Shown in pieces: positions 48,495 to 60,565 of a stretch of DNA of 64,000 nucleotides; position 1 is the stretch's first letter, and each line of letters opens with the position of its first letter. The position numbers and the translations under genes are program-made. The DNA lies in contig NC_053147.1 in the NCBI RefSeq assembly GCF_016808335.1, forward strand, positions 22,492,913 through 22,556,912. The letters are read 5' to 3'. The notes below the pieces were generated by a model that was not told where the DNA came from, did no database searches, and saw nothing but the letters and a program-made list of their open reading frames with translations. Origin of the DNA: Panicum virgatum (lineage: Eukaryota; Streptophyta; Magnoliopsida; Poales; Poaceae).

Positions 48495-50317
48495 GGCTCT
48501 CCGCACTCGTCACTCTCTAAATTCACTCTCTAAAAGGAATATTTCTACTTGGTCATCAAGATTCTCCTCTCTATATTCAGTTTCTCCGCGTTCATTCACC
48601 CTCTAAATTTCTACTCTATACCAACTACCACGAGTGGGGCCCACATGTCATAATTATTTTTCCTTTCTTAACACCTCCCTCCCCACTCTCTCTCCCCCCG
48701 CGGCCCCTCTCTCTCCCTCCGCCACCGCGCCCCTTCTCCCCCGACCACCACCGCCGGCCACCTCCTCCGGCCTCCGCCGCCGTCCACCTCCTCCTCCCTC
48801 CCTCCTCCGTTCTCCTCCCTCCCTGCGCCGGTGACACGACGGGCGGCGGCGCGTCGGGCCACTCCTCCGGCCTCAGCTCCGCGCCGCCGCGGCCTTGGGT
48901 GGGCGCCGCGCCCCTCCCCTCCCGGCGGCCCCTCCTCCCCGGCGCCCTTCTTCCCTGGCGCGGTGGCTATGGGCCGCCTCGAGCTCGGCGGCCCGGCGGC
49001 CATGGCCCGGCTCGAGCTCGCGGAGGCCATGGCGCCCGCCGCCCCTTCCTCTTCCCTCTTCCATCCTCCCTCCCTCTCCCTCTCTCCCTCCTCGCGGCGG
49101 CATGACGGCACGACGGCGGGCCCGCGAGACGGCACCGGGCTCCTCTCCTGCTCCCGCTGCCCCGCCCTCCCCTGCACCGGCCCTGCTCGTCACCGCCCAT
49201 GGAGCCGAGGCCCCGGAGCTGGCGGCCCCCCGAGCTCGCCGCCCCGTCCCCTCGCGCGGGCGAGCTCGGCGCCGCAGCGGCCCGCAGGCGAGCGAGCAGC
49301 GCCACCGTATATGGACCTCGGCGCCCCCGGCGACATCGCGGCGGAGCAGGGGCCCCTGCCCCCCTGGCGAACCCGGCCGGCGGCGGAGCAGGCCCCTTCC
49401 GCGCGGCGTCCCTCCCCTCCTGGCCTCCTCCCTCCTTCCCCATCTCTCCACGGCGCCTCCCCTGCACCCCTCCCCTGCTCGGCACCGGGTCGTTGCGTCC
49501 ACGGCGGGGCGGCTTGCCGTGGACGCGCCTGGTGGCGCCCGCGTCCTCTCCCTCCCCGCCGGGAGACGCGCGCGCGGCATGGCGGCGCCCGCGTCCGCCC
49601 CCTCCCCGACGGCATCCCCTTCCTCCCCCTCCCTCGCCAGCTCTTCTCCCTCCTCCCTCGTGGTGGCCATGGCGGACGCGCGACGGGCCGGGACGGAACG
49701 CCTCCTCGCTCGGCGGGCCGGCTCGTGCACGCCACCTCCTCGCGAGTCCCTCGCCTCGACGCGCCCCCTCGCGGGGACCGCGCACACCTCTGTCGTGAGC
49801 TCGGCAGTGTCGAGCTCGCCGACCTCGACCTCCGGCCGCGCCATAGGGAGCCACGGCCCGGCTCTCCTCCCTTTGCGGCTCCCTCCCTCCCGGCGCTCCG
49901 GCTCGGACGGCCACGGCCCGGCTAGGCCAGTGCTCCTCCCTCCTCCCCAGCGGAACGGATCCAGCGGCTTCGCGGCAAGCAGGTCTGGGCGGCGGAGGGC
50001 GCGGCGGGGCCGGCGCGGAGGTGCGGTGGCGTGCACGACGGCCGTGCGGGCGCGGACGACGGCGCAGCAGGCGGGCGGGCGAGCGCGGACGGCGACGGCG
50101 TCGGAGCGCTGCCCGGCGCAGGAGGAGGAGGGGGAGCAACGGCCCCTCGCCACGGTGGCAGGTGCAGTACGTCCGCTTCTTGCTCTGGAAATAGCGAGCG
50201 GAGGGGCACCCTGAATCATAGAGAGTGGATTACAGCACCCCGCTGCGGGGATTTTTTCGCTAAAGCGGTACTCCATCCCGGTACAGAGTGGGATGCAGTA
50301 GCCCACTGCGGAGAGCC
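48495..50317. mobile_element. Non-autonomous Harbinger-like element with long GC-rich core, 1823 bp
   Basis: The terminal inverted sequences are GGCTCTCCGCACTCGTC and the complement of its partner, GGCTCTCCGCAGTGGGC. A TAA duplication (48492-48494 and 50318-50320) fits PIF/Harbinger. The core (about 48660-50210) is extremely GC-rich. It stays open for hundreds of codons in several frames on both strands (for example 48873-50327 minus, 48895-50214 plus), mainly Arg, Pro, Ala and Gly. No domain is recognisable. Confidence 0.7.
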
Positions 50318-50320
50318 TAA

Positions 50321-51342
50321 CGAGCAATTTTCAGCCCAGCTGCCAGAAGCCAGCCCACGAGGAGCATCCAGCAGCCACCGCCACCAGTCTCCTTCTGTTG
50401 GGCCCGCATGTCAGAGACACCGAGCGAACCTCCGTATCCTCGCAGCCACTGCCCGGTGGGCCTAAGGACACCCCTGTGCACTCACGCTGCGCGGTGGGGC
50501 CAGGGGCAGATCCGTCACTCGCTTTTGAGCTCCCCTCCAGGACGAGGGAACCCGTCGCACCGGCAGGAACAGACCACTTATCTCCGATCATTCTCCCTCT
50601 CCAACTCTCCCCAAACATACTATTTACTATATTTTATTATCTTTTTTAAAAAAATTCCTCCTCCTATAACTCTTTCTTCCCAACCATTCCCCCTATATGT
50701 ATTCCTCCTATATACTATCACTCATTAACTAACTATTTATTTATCATTTTTGAATTTAAAAAATCATATAATATTTATACTGTTATAATACGCATTATCA
50801 TTATGTTACAAGCCTCAAACAAAATTAATATCGCGAAGAAACGGTATGATTAGAATATAGGAGTTGCTTTGTGGGCTCCCCCCCCCCCAAGCTCCCCTTG
50901 CGCACCGCGGGGCTTGCACGGGCGCGCGCACCCCGCACACGGCGCGCGCTCCTCCCGCGGCTTCAGCATCACTGGCTGCCTGCGTCCGCTCGCAACTGCA
51001 ACGAGAGAGAGAGAGAGACGCGGAGGCGGGCGGGGAGGAGGGGGAGGGAGAAAGGGCCTCAATCCAGCTGCTGCCTCGCTCGGCGCGCGCTCGCCGGCCG
51101 TGAGGGTGAGGGGGAGGAGGAGGAGGAGGAGGACGGTGGCGTCCGGTGGGCCGCCGCGGTGGAATGCCGGCAGTTCCCGCCGCGGATCGGGCTGTCTCCC
51201 TGGAGCGGCGGCTGGCCCTGGGCGGTGACCGCAAGGCCCGGTCCTGAGGCTGGGCGGCGGCGACCCCGAGACGGCGCTTGGTTGTTTCGTTCTCGGTCGC
51301 GCTCTCTTTCTCTCGGAGACGCCGCGAGGGTCAGAATTCTCT

Positions 51343-51373
<31 letters not shown>

Positions 51374-53665
51374 CGCCACCTCCTCTGGCTCCTTTCGCGT
51401 CCTGGGTCGCCGGCTCGCCGCCACCGGGGAGGCGCACACCGCGCGGCGCGAACATGGAGCTCGCCTCCGGGCTTCCGGGGTTCCGACCCCGGGACGGGAT
51501 GGCTTCTTGCGGCTTGCGAGGTACGGCGTAAGTCAGAGTTCTTTCAGTACAGTTGTACTGCGTACTGCGCGAAAACGATGTGTAGGTGTAACGTAGTATT
51601 CCGTTCCTTGCACTCGGCTCACCAGGCTACTGTTGCACGAAAGCAAATCGCGCTCCGCTTTTCCTTGAAACACATTTGTTTGGTCGATGAGTGCGTGCCT
51701 TTTTCTTTGTCTTTAGAAAAGGGGAAAGAGAATGCACTGGAATTGCGCTTTTGTTAGCAGCTGTATGGGAGGAGTTGAGCACTTCGAATCTCTACAAGCC
51801 AACAGTCCACTGTTACCTTGCGTTTATTGGTGTGGTAGTGAAGCAATATTTATTTTTTTAGACAAAAACAAAGTGGTACTGAACTAATGATTTGTACTTC
51901 CTTAGTGTAAGAAACCTGCAACTACTGAATAAACAAACAAGAGCTTGAAAATCATGCAATGGAGCAGGTCAGGCATGCATTACTGGACTGCAACTTGCAG
52001 CAACAGTGACATGGGGAATTCCCTACTCCCAAGCTTGATGCACCAGGGGGAGTGGTAGGAAATGTGAACTCTCAATAACCTTTATTTAAGAGTAACTCTT
52101 AGTAATCCTACTGGTACATCTACTGTTTCAGTTGTCCTATGGCGTGTTGAGATAGTGATGCCTCTTGTCTTGCATTTGTCCTATGGTGTGGAGCCTGACC
52201 TCAGATCCCTCCTAGGCGTGCCGTGGCGCCGTGCTGCCCATGGTCGCCCCCATTAATGATCAGAGCCCCACGCTGCCTGTCAAGCCCTCTTCCCTTTGGT
52301 TTCGTGCATCTGAGACCACCTGCTTTACATGCTGGACTTTTGGTTTCGTGCTGACGCCTTTTTCCAAAGCATTTGGTCCATGAGAAAACAAGGGCATTAG
52401 GTGTAGTAACTGGGTCTAGGTTAGGTGCTCTGTAATGCTGCTTTTGTGCAAGTTACACATGTGCAAGGGAGTCCTCCAACGTGCTGTGCCTGCTCTTTAG
52501 AAGTCCTATACAGGGTTAGTGTTTTGTCACCACCCTTGTGTCTGTTCTGGTTATGACTGGGCGCCATTTGTTTAGGTGCGGTGGCTATTTTGTTAACACA
52601 GTGGAGTTATCCTTCGCGGAAAAGGCTAAAAGAGTGATGGCTACTTGCTAAAAGATATGTTGTTTTTTTTATGTGGCACATGATCCTAGCTGTCCTTTTC
52701 ACAAGGCTTGAGATAAAACCAGAAGATTTGTTTAGGTCGGGCCTTTCGGTTGTGGCTAAAGAGAAGACAGGATGCGTCATTCTGTTTTCATTTCATTTTA
52801 CTATTTTAGAGGGAGGGTTGCTGTGTGGCAGTTGAGGAATCTTATGGTCCCCTTGAAATATCAATGTGGACAGCACTCTGTCATTATCTCAGCAGAGAGC
52901 CCATACCAGATTTCTGTGTCAGTGATGCAAATTAGCTAATAGCTATGGTGCAAAATATAGGTTCTTCATTATGATGTAAGACAGTGAGGGCAGTGTTGAT
53001 TCCAAAGAATGGTGATTTTTTTGTATCTTAGATTATGTAACCTGCTCATCCCGTTTCAACTGGAACATATACACCAGATCCATAAATTTTAGGTCTAAAA
53101 CCTATTAGTCCCATTATTCACGGTAGACATTCTATTAAGCATATTTACTATTATCCTTTAGCAGAACCAGAATCTGATATTTAATGATGGAAAAACATAC
53201 CTGGTTTTGACATTTAAAAACTTAAGCAGCGGGAATGCCTCTCGTAAGCTATTAACTGATGAAAGGATATTTCTTGGATTATATTTGGTGGTTTACGTGC
53301 TTGCGTCATATATTGATCATTGATGAAAAGAGTTGCTCCTCCGTTTTCTTCAAGATCTCTCAGGGCATATATTTTCAGTAGCTGCTCGCTTGGTTAAGAC
53401 CATGCAAATGTCCCTATGAAAAAGGCGTGAGTATCCTTTGGAAAAATGCAATTATTATTTTCGCTATACAAATTCCTTTGCCTTTCTACCTTTTTTTCTA
53501 CTTGTAAACTGATTTTTTATACTGTTCTCTTGGCTCTAAAAATGTGAATCGCTATTCATGTATTGTTGACTCTTGTCACCCTTTCATGTGGCAGGAGTGA
53601 TGCACTGATGGAGACTCTTGGATTATAACTGCAGTTTCCCTTTTTTTTTCCAGCCATTCCTAACA
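50321..53665 (+). promoter_or_regulatory. Upstream region and spliced 5' leader of the LRR pseudokinase gene
   Basis: An AT-rich stretch (50580-50860) is followed by a GC-rich, GA-repeat-containing region (51000-51500), probably the transcribed leader. A run of 29 C occurs at 51343-51371. At least one leader intron ends at TTTTTTTTTCCAG (53653), just before the start codon, and another acceptor-like GGCAG is at about 53595. From 51760 to 53590 I see no gene or repeat. Confidence 0.45.
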
Positions 53666-56600
53666 ATGTGGCATCTGAGGCTTATAGCTATTCTTTCTGC
53701 TGCTCTTTTCTTTACGCACATTCCTTGTGCCAGAGGTGCTGACCTGAACTCCGATAAGCAGGCCCTTCTTGCGTTTGCTGCATCACTGCCTCATGGCCGA
53801 AAGCTCAACTGGACCTCCACAACCCAATTATGCACATCCTGGGTTGGAATTACTTGCACACCCAATGGTAAGCGTGTATGTGAAGTGCGACTACCTGCAA
53901 TAGGGCTATTTGGTCCTATCCCTGGGGGCACACTTGGCAAGCTTGATGCACTAGAGGTGTTGAGCCTTAGGTCAAATCGTCTCACTATTAATCTCCCACC
54001 TGACATAGCATCCATTCCTTCTCTGCACTCCCTTTATCTTCAGCACAATAACTTGTCCGGAATTATACCAAGCACACTATCTTCCAGCCTAACATTCTTA
54101 GACCTGTCATATAATTCCTTCAATGGAGAAATCCCGTTGAAAGTGCAAGATATCAGTGGACTGACTGCATTGCTTCTCCAAAACAACTCTCTTTCTGGAC
54201 CCATCCCTGACCTTCACCTCCCCAAATTGAGACATTTGGATTTGAGTAACAATAACCTCAGTGGACCTATACCACCTTCCCTGCAGAAGTTCCCAGCTAG
54301 TTCTTTCTTGGGAAATGCCTTTCTATGTGGATTTCCATTGGAACCATGTCCAGGAACCGCACCTTCTCCAATATCACCATCACCCCAAAATGGCCAAAGA
54401 AGCATATGGAAAAGGCTCAGCCGTGGTGTCATCATTGCAATAGCTGCTGGAGTAGGGGCCATAGTACTGCTTTTGATTATCATCCTCTTGGTATGCATCT
54501 TCAAAAGAAAGAAAGACACAGAACCTGGTGCGGGATCATCTTCATCCAAAGGAAAGGCTAGTGCTGGCGGAAGGGCAGAAAAATCCAAGGCAGAATACAG
54601 CAGCGGCATTCAAGAAGCAGAGAGGAATAAATTGTTTTTCTTTGAGGGATGTTCATATAATTTCGACTTGGAGGATTTGTTGAGGGCTTCGGCTGAAGTC
54701 CTTGGAAAAGGAAGTTATGGGACTACCTACAAAGCTGTTCTTGAGGATGGCACTACAGTAGTGGTTAAGAGACTGAAGGAAGTGGTGGCAGGAAAGAAGG
54801 AGTTCGAACAGCAGATGGAGCTAATTGGCAAAGTTTGCCAGCATCAGAACACCATCCCATTGCGTGCTTACTATTACTCTAAGGATGAGAAGCTCTTGGT
54901 GTATGATTATGTCCCATTGGGTAGCCTTTGTGCTGCTTTGCATGGTACGTCCTTCACTTTGAATATCTATTTGAACCATATTACATTTTATACTACCTGT
55001 CAGAATGATATTTTGAACCTTTTTTTGTACTAATGAAATCTAAAGCTATTAGCTTACTTCAACTTGAAAATGTTGGTAGCTGTAACGGGTGCTTGGTCAG
55101 GTCCGATGCTTGAGTAAAACATATTCTAGTTCATTCCGGTACTTTGATACTTGATAGTTTTATTGCAAGTGATGTGATACAAAACAAGAGGGTTGCATCA
55201 TAACCTTTTCTTTTATGCCGTTATTGGTAGAAGCTTAATTAGAACCACAAGGTAGAAACCAACACTTGAACGCTCAAGTGGTGATTGCATACTTGCATTC
55301 TAGCATAGCATGGTGCTTTATGTTAATTCTGTAGAACTCCGTAGATACATAGATAGTTGAATCTCTGTAATTTGTAGCTTATGATAAGCTACTAAACTCA
55401 GAATGGTTGTTTTTTTGAATAAGATATCGATATTGACTCTGAATGTAATACTGCCTTTCGGCCCTTGGTTTTTATCTTTCTGAAGATAAAACATATTGAA
55501 GTATTACAAATCAAGTCAAGTCAACATATAGCTTCCCTACTAAATAGAATCACATCGAATGTTTGGACACATGCATGGAGTACTAAATAAAATCTATTTG
55601 CAAAACTTTTTGCACGGATGGGTTGTAAATCGCGAGATGAATCTGATGAGCATACTTAATCCATGATTTGCAACATTGATGATACAGTAAGCATCCGCTA
55701 ATTATGAATTAATCATGTATTAATTAGGCTCATTAGATTCGTCTCGCGATTTACAACCCATCCGTGCAAAAAGTTTTGTAAATAGACTTTTATTTAGTGC
55801 TCTGAAATAGTAAGATTCTCTTCCAAAAATTTACGCCAAAAAGATCTAAACACACCCTAATTTGTTCATTGTTCTTGGGATTACAAGAATTGTTCTGGAA
55901 AGATCTACTCTTATAGCTAGGCTTTTGAGCTACACTACCTTTTCTGGCCATTGCAATGTGTGCAAAAGAATACCAGTGGTTCTATAGTACCTTTATTTTC
56001 CATTACCTGCTTTTAGGTATCACACCAATACTGACCCCGGCACTTTCAGGGTAGCCTTATTACACGGACTGGGGTTGCAAGTAGGGGTGGTAAAGGGCCC
56101 AATATTTTGAACTAAAAAATCTAAGGATCGGACCCTAAAAGGGCCAGGCTCTAAACATATGTATTTTTGAACTAAAAATTTTAAGGGCTTTATTGGGCTG
56201 TGAAGAGGCCATTAGGGCCATGGCCCATTACCACCCCTAGTTGCAAGTAGCTCTAGTAGTGAATTGCGATGACCTGCAAACTGTGTAGATTGAACATGAC
56301 GGCTGAAGTATGGCTCAAACAGTAGCATTTCCACGGTTCTTTTCCATTTCAGCCATTTCGCTAATTTATTTTCTGAAAGGCTGACTAACTTGCTCATTGT
56401 TCACATTTGTATGGAGGCGAAATTATATGACAACAGACTGACTGCTGATTACAATTACCCAGGGAATAAAGCTTCTGGAAGAAATCCACTTGACTGGGAG
56501 ACGAGAGTGAAAATAGCTCTGGGCACCGCACGCGGGATGGCTTATCTTCACGACGAGGGTGGCGGGAGGTTCGTCCACGGGAACATCAAGTCAAGCAACA

Positions 56601-57082
56601 TCCTCATCTCCCAGGAACTCAGCGCATGCGTCACCGAGTTCGGCCTCGCCCAGCTCATGGCCCCGTCCCACGTCCACCCGCGGCTCGTCGGGTACCGCTC
56701 ACCTGAGGTCCTCGAGACCAAGAAGCCGACGCAGAAATCCGACGTCTACAGCTTCGGCGTCCTGCTCCTCGAGATGCTCACCGGTAAAGCCCCTCTGCGA
56801 TCCCCCGGCCGCGAGGACTCCATCGAGCACCTCCCCCGGTGGGTGCAGTCCGTGGTGCGAGAGGAGTGGACGTCGGAGGTCTTCGACGTCGACTTGCTGA
56901 GGCACCCGAACGTCGAGGACGAGATGGTCCAGATGCTCCAGATCGCTATGGCATGCGTCGCCGTTGCCCCCGAGGAGCGGCCTCGGATGGAGGAGGTGGT
57001 CGGGAGGATCGAGGAGATCCGGAACAACTACTCGGAGACGAGGACCTCCCCGGAGGACAACCCGAGGGAGGGAGCCTTCTGA
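53666..57082 (+). CDS. LRR receptor-like pseudokinase, At5g58300 type
   Basis: Two coding exons (53666-54944 and 56463-57082) join in phase to 632 aa. I chose the ATG at 53666 because it starts a signal peptide (MWHLRLIAILSAALFF) and lies 12 bp after a leader-intron acceptor; the in-frame ATG at 53618 is intronic. The LRR cap WTSTTQLCTSWVGITC is followed by about five LRRs, a Pro-rich spacer, a membrane segment (about 254-279), the juxtamembrane FDLEDLLRASAEVLGKGSYG and a kinase fold. The beta-3 lysine is kept (VVKRLKE, Lys368), but HRD is HGN (465-467) and DFG is TEFG (484-487). It should therefore bind partners at the plasma membrane rather than phosphorylate. Confidence 0.94.
55545..55858. 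mobile_element. MITE of the 'CTAATGAGCC' family (copy 5), in the pseudokinase intron
   Basis: It has AACTTTTTGCACGGATGGGTTGTAAATCGCG and the inverse CGCGATTTACAACCCATCC...AAAAAGTTTT around the palindromic core, and ends GATCTAAACACACCC. The left terminus is diverged, so the left boundary is approximate. It lies within the single coding-region intron (54945-56462). Confidence 0.7.
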
Positions 57083-57865
57083 ATCATTCATCCGTAGCGC
57101 AGCCATAACATGGCATCTTTACTGGAAAAAATAGGTTTGACAGCTCCGCACTTAGTGGGTTTGCAGTTGGTACCTGATCATTCTTTGGTGAAATTGTTTC
57201 ATGTTCTTTGGTTCCATCCATGATGTTAGCACTGGTGGTTATTTCTCTAGCTCTGTGCACTGATGATCATCGTAGGGTGTTAATTTGTCGACTGTGCTGC
57301 GACTCAGTTTGAGACAACTCTTTAAAGTTTGTGTTGTCCAATGAGCATTCTTTCTGTTTTTGCCACTTCTGTTGACTACTGAATCATGACCGTGCTAATC
57401 ACTTTCCCGACACCCTTAATCTCTTGCAGATTGGTGCATGTATGATACCCAGTTTATGTAAGAGACCCGGTCCCGGACGAATTAACAATTGGTACCAACG
57501 GTGAAAAATAAATCCAAATTGCTGCTTTTAAAGAGAGAAAGACATACCGAAGACAATTCAGTGATCAGAACATTTGCGCCAGCCTTATCGGTCTTCTGGG
57601 AAGAACGGATCCTAATACGGTCCACAATGTCGACATTTCAACCACTTTCTCAGGCCCACAGGCCACAGCGCTTTAGCTACTTTGTCAGCAATCAACTCCA
57701 TTCATCTCCATGTGTTCTAGTGCCTCTTAATCGTGTGTGGATAATGGTAATCCAGTTTTGCGTTTCCTTCGCAAGACCTGCGCTGGATCAGCGATGAGAT
57801 TATTCCATTTTTCTTTGTGAGATAATGCACGCTTGTTCTTTTATATTGCTTATTCTTTTATATCA
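57083..57865 (+). other. 3' UTR of the pseudokinase gene and intergenic flank
   Basis: The 3' end of the transcript probably lies between 57300 and 57440. No gene is recognised between 57440 and the Helitron. Confidence 0.45.
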
Positions 57866-58642
57866 TTAGCCTATTAACCCGTGCTCTTGCACGGGTAATT
57901 AATATAAAAATAAGACTTATAGCTAATAATTAGAACGTTATATATTTCGCCCCCTCTTTCATCTATTTAATAATCTAACACATACTCTAAAATACATATT
58001 TATCATTACCTAACTGCAATAGATTTTATTTTACATCACACCTTCATGTGTGTTTGGTATACATTCAATTGAACCATTTGTTTGTGAATTAGTATTTTTA
58101 TCTCTTTCGTTATACATGAAATGCAAGGTGACACATATCGTGGATAGTATTTTTATATGAAAAATAACATAAATATTATATTAATAATAGTAGAAAAAAG
58201 TAATTTAGAATTTTATATCGGTGCACTTTAATATTTTGTTATGATTATATAATTTAGATTTAGATTTAGGGGTTACTTTAACTCTTAATAATATCATAAT
58301 TGTATAATTTATATACAAATTTCAGGGGTTATTTGCATTATTTCATAATGGCATTGGTGGCAATTTACATGAATATTAGGGGGTTATTTTAGATTTTCTT
58401 ATAACGACAGAGGTGAATAATTTAGATATATAGTTTATTTTTATAATGGCACAGGTCGGTAATTTATTAGGAAAAATAACAGATCAAATGACTATAATGA
58501 TAGAGTTGTCGGATTGATGGGTGGATGTTTCTAATTTTTGTGAGAATTTCTAGATTTTCTCTATTTTTAAGGGTATTCGCCTAGAATCCTAGGTTGCTTC
58601 ACATGAAAGCTTCAAAGGAGTCTCCAATTAGTAATAGTAAGA
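57866..58642 (-). mobile_element. Non-autonomous Helitron (copy B), 777 bp
   Basis: On the minus strand it begins A|TCTTACTATTACT (5' end at 58642). It ends with the perfect hairpin ACCCGTGC-AAGA-GCACGGGT, seven bases, then CTAA|T (3' end at 57866). These are the Helitron hallmarks, with insertion between A and T. It matches copy A at 16084-16874 along its length in inverted orientation. No RepHel gene is present. Confidence 0.88.
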
Positions 58643-59469
58643 TATTGGTCAGGTCTGTACAGTTCAGAGTATCAGCCAGGAGGTTGGCGGACGACATCAA
58701 GGTGGTGATAGGGTGTTGTATTCAATCTACTGGCCCAGCAAGTGCGGGAATTTCTCTTAGAGACAAGCGCGCACAGTGAGGGGTGGAAGGGTGGGGGAGG
58801 TCAGCCGGGGTGGGAGATTGGGGGAGCCGCCTGCGGCGGTCGAGATGGTGGTCGAGGAGGTGGAGCTTAGGGTTTCAGATTTCTTGGGCTCTAATGGCCA
58901 CCAGCTCTAGACGAGGCGGTCGTTGGCGGTTTGACCTGTGGCGGAGATGAGACGGTGTGGCAGTACCGTCAACTGAATGGTGGCCAGCGGTGCGGCGAGG
59001 GGCGTTTGCGATGGCTTGTTTCACACTCACGCGAGCTAGAAATAGATGCCCCCAATAAGAGGCGCCAAGAGCCAGAGCTCTACCGCAGCCGCAGAAAGAA
59101 CTGACAGATGAAGCGGGCGACGAGGAGATGGAAGAATCCTGAACCTCCTGTGTCTTCTAGTGTCGAACGGTCTGGTCTGAAATTCAGATTAGGACCTTCA
59201 TAGGTATTCCCTCCCTCTCTCTTTTCTGCTTTGTATCCAACTATTGAATTTCCCTGCCTTCAAAGAAAATATTTGAATTTCCCTTCTTGAATGGGAATGG
59301 GATGTGCCCTCGTGTCCGAAAAAAAAACTTGTGAGGGAAGCTTGTTCCTGTACCTTTCTCTTAACTTCAAAGTGTGCAGTACAAAGAACAAAAACAAAAG
59401 AAAAAAAGAAACGGTAGCGGTAGACGCAAGAACTTGCCAAGTCAAACCAAAATGCGTACCTCTTCTCCG
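58643..59469. other. Intergenic, nothing recognised
   Basis: A moderately GC-rich stretch (58680-59160) has no sustained coding frame and no recognised motif. Confidence 0.4.
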
Positions 59470-59810
59470 TTACTCCATCACATAAAGTGTCCATTTAGTC
59501 TTTAAATTTTATTTAATAGTAAAAATTATTGATTTATATTATAGTAAAATTTATCTAATTAAAGTAATATCAAATACCAAGAAAGAATTTGCATTGGGAA
59601 GGGTATGTAGCCAATCAAATATTTAAGTAGATATTATTTTTTTGTTCCAATGTATTTCCATTTATTAAGGATATAGAGAATAAAATAAGTAACACGGTCT
59701 TCAATCACAATTGATATAGTTAATTAGGAGTAATATGGTCATTTTCCAGTACTAATAGTATATCTGAAATTTTCTAAACCAACAATCCACGTGGATGGAG
59801 AGGGAGTATT
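59470..59810. mobile_element. Possible Stowaway-like MITE
   Basis: An AT-rich segment begins TACTCCATCACATAAAGTGT and ends GATGGAGAGGGAGTA. The ends are only loosely complementary, so the call is tentative. Confidence 0.35.
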
Positions 59811-60560
59811 GGCTAAAACTACTTCCAACTCTCCAACTCAGTTGGTGTTCATATAATTAATTAGGCTGCCACATCTAAGGTGGCGCTTAAGTTAATGAGG
59901 GAAGAGAAGCACCGAGCACCGTTTCTCATGCACGAAACGGTGTCGGTGCGAACTCCGATGAATGAAGAAACCGGCGAAAACGCGTTGGGGGGCGACACTG
60001 GTTTCTTCGGAATGCAATCTGTGGGGCCCGCACCCACACCCAGCAGACCTCGCCGTCGAATCTTGCCGGAGTCGGAAGAGGAACGCCTTCCCGCTGCCGC
60101 GCACGCTTATTCCGGAGTCTTGCTGGTGCGCGGCGCCCGGCCGTCGTCCCGCCGGTGTCCCGCTGCCGCCCGCACCTGAGGTCCCTGCCGCTGGCCGAAC
60201 ACGCAAAGAGACCCCTTCGTCCCTACACGCGTTCCCTGCCGCGGCGCGCGCGCAGAGGACTCGCCGGCGGCCGGCCGCACGAGACCCACCACCGACTGAG
60301 CAAGCATCAAATACTTTGATTAAGTTTCTCTAGAAATTAAATCTTTCTCAAGCACGCATCTTGAATCCTAATGGAAATATTTGTAATTGGGAGCTTGCAA
60401 TCTTGAAGAATCGCTTCCTTACAGCAAAGCAAGCAAGAAAGAAAGGCTAATTCCAATCTGAATCTAACACCACAAGCAAATCTACTAGCACAGGAAGCAA
60501 GAGCTCACGCGAATGCGGAGCAGCATCGGCTACGGACTCCAACTCGTCTTCTCCACAGTC
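59811..60560. other. Intergenic, nothing recognised
   Basis: GC-rich overlapping frames at 59880-60333 have no domain. The following AT-rich 200 bp show no feature before the TRIM. Confidence 0.4.
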
Positions 60561-60565
60561 CACAC

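Noticed and set aside
48873..50327. 484-codon minus-strand frame and 439-codon plus-strand frame over the same DNA
   Set aside because: Both lie in a Harbinger-like element, overlap each other in GC-rich sequence, have R/P/A/G-biased translations and show no domain.
53618..53665. Upstream ATG adding 16 residues to the pseudokinase
   Set aside because: It lies within a leader intron ending TTTTTTTTTCCAG, and the ATG at 53666 starts a proper signal peptide.
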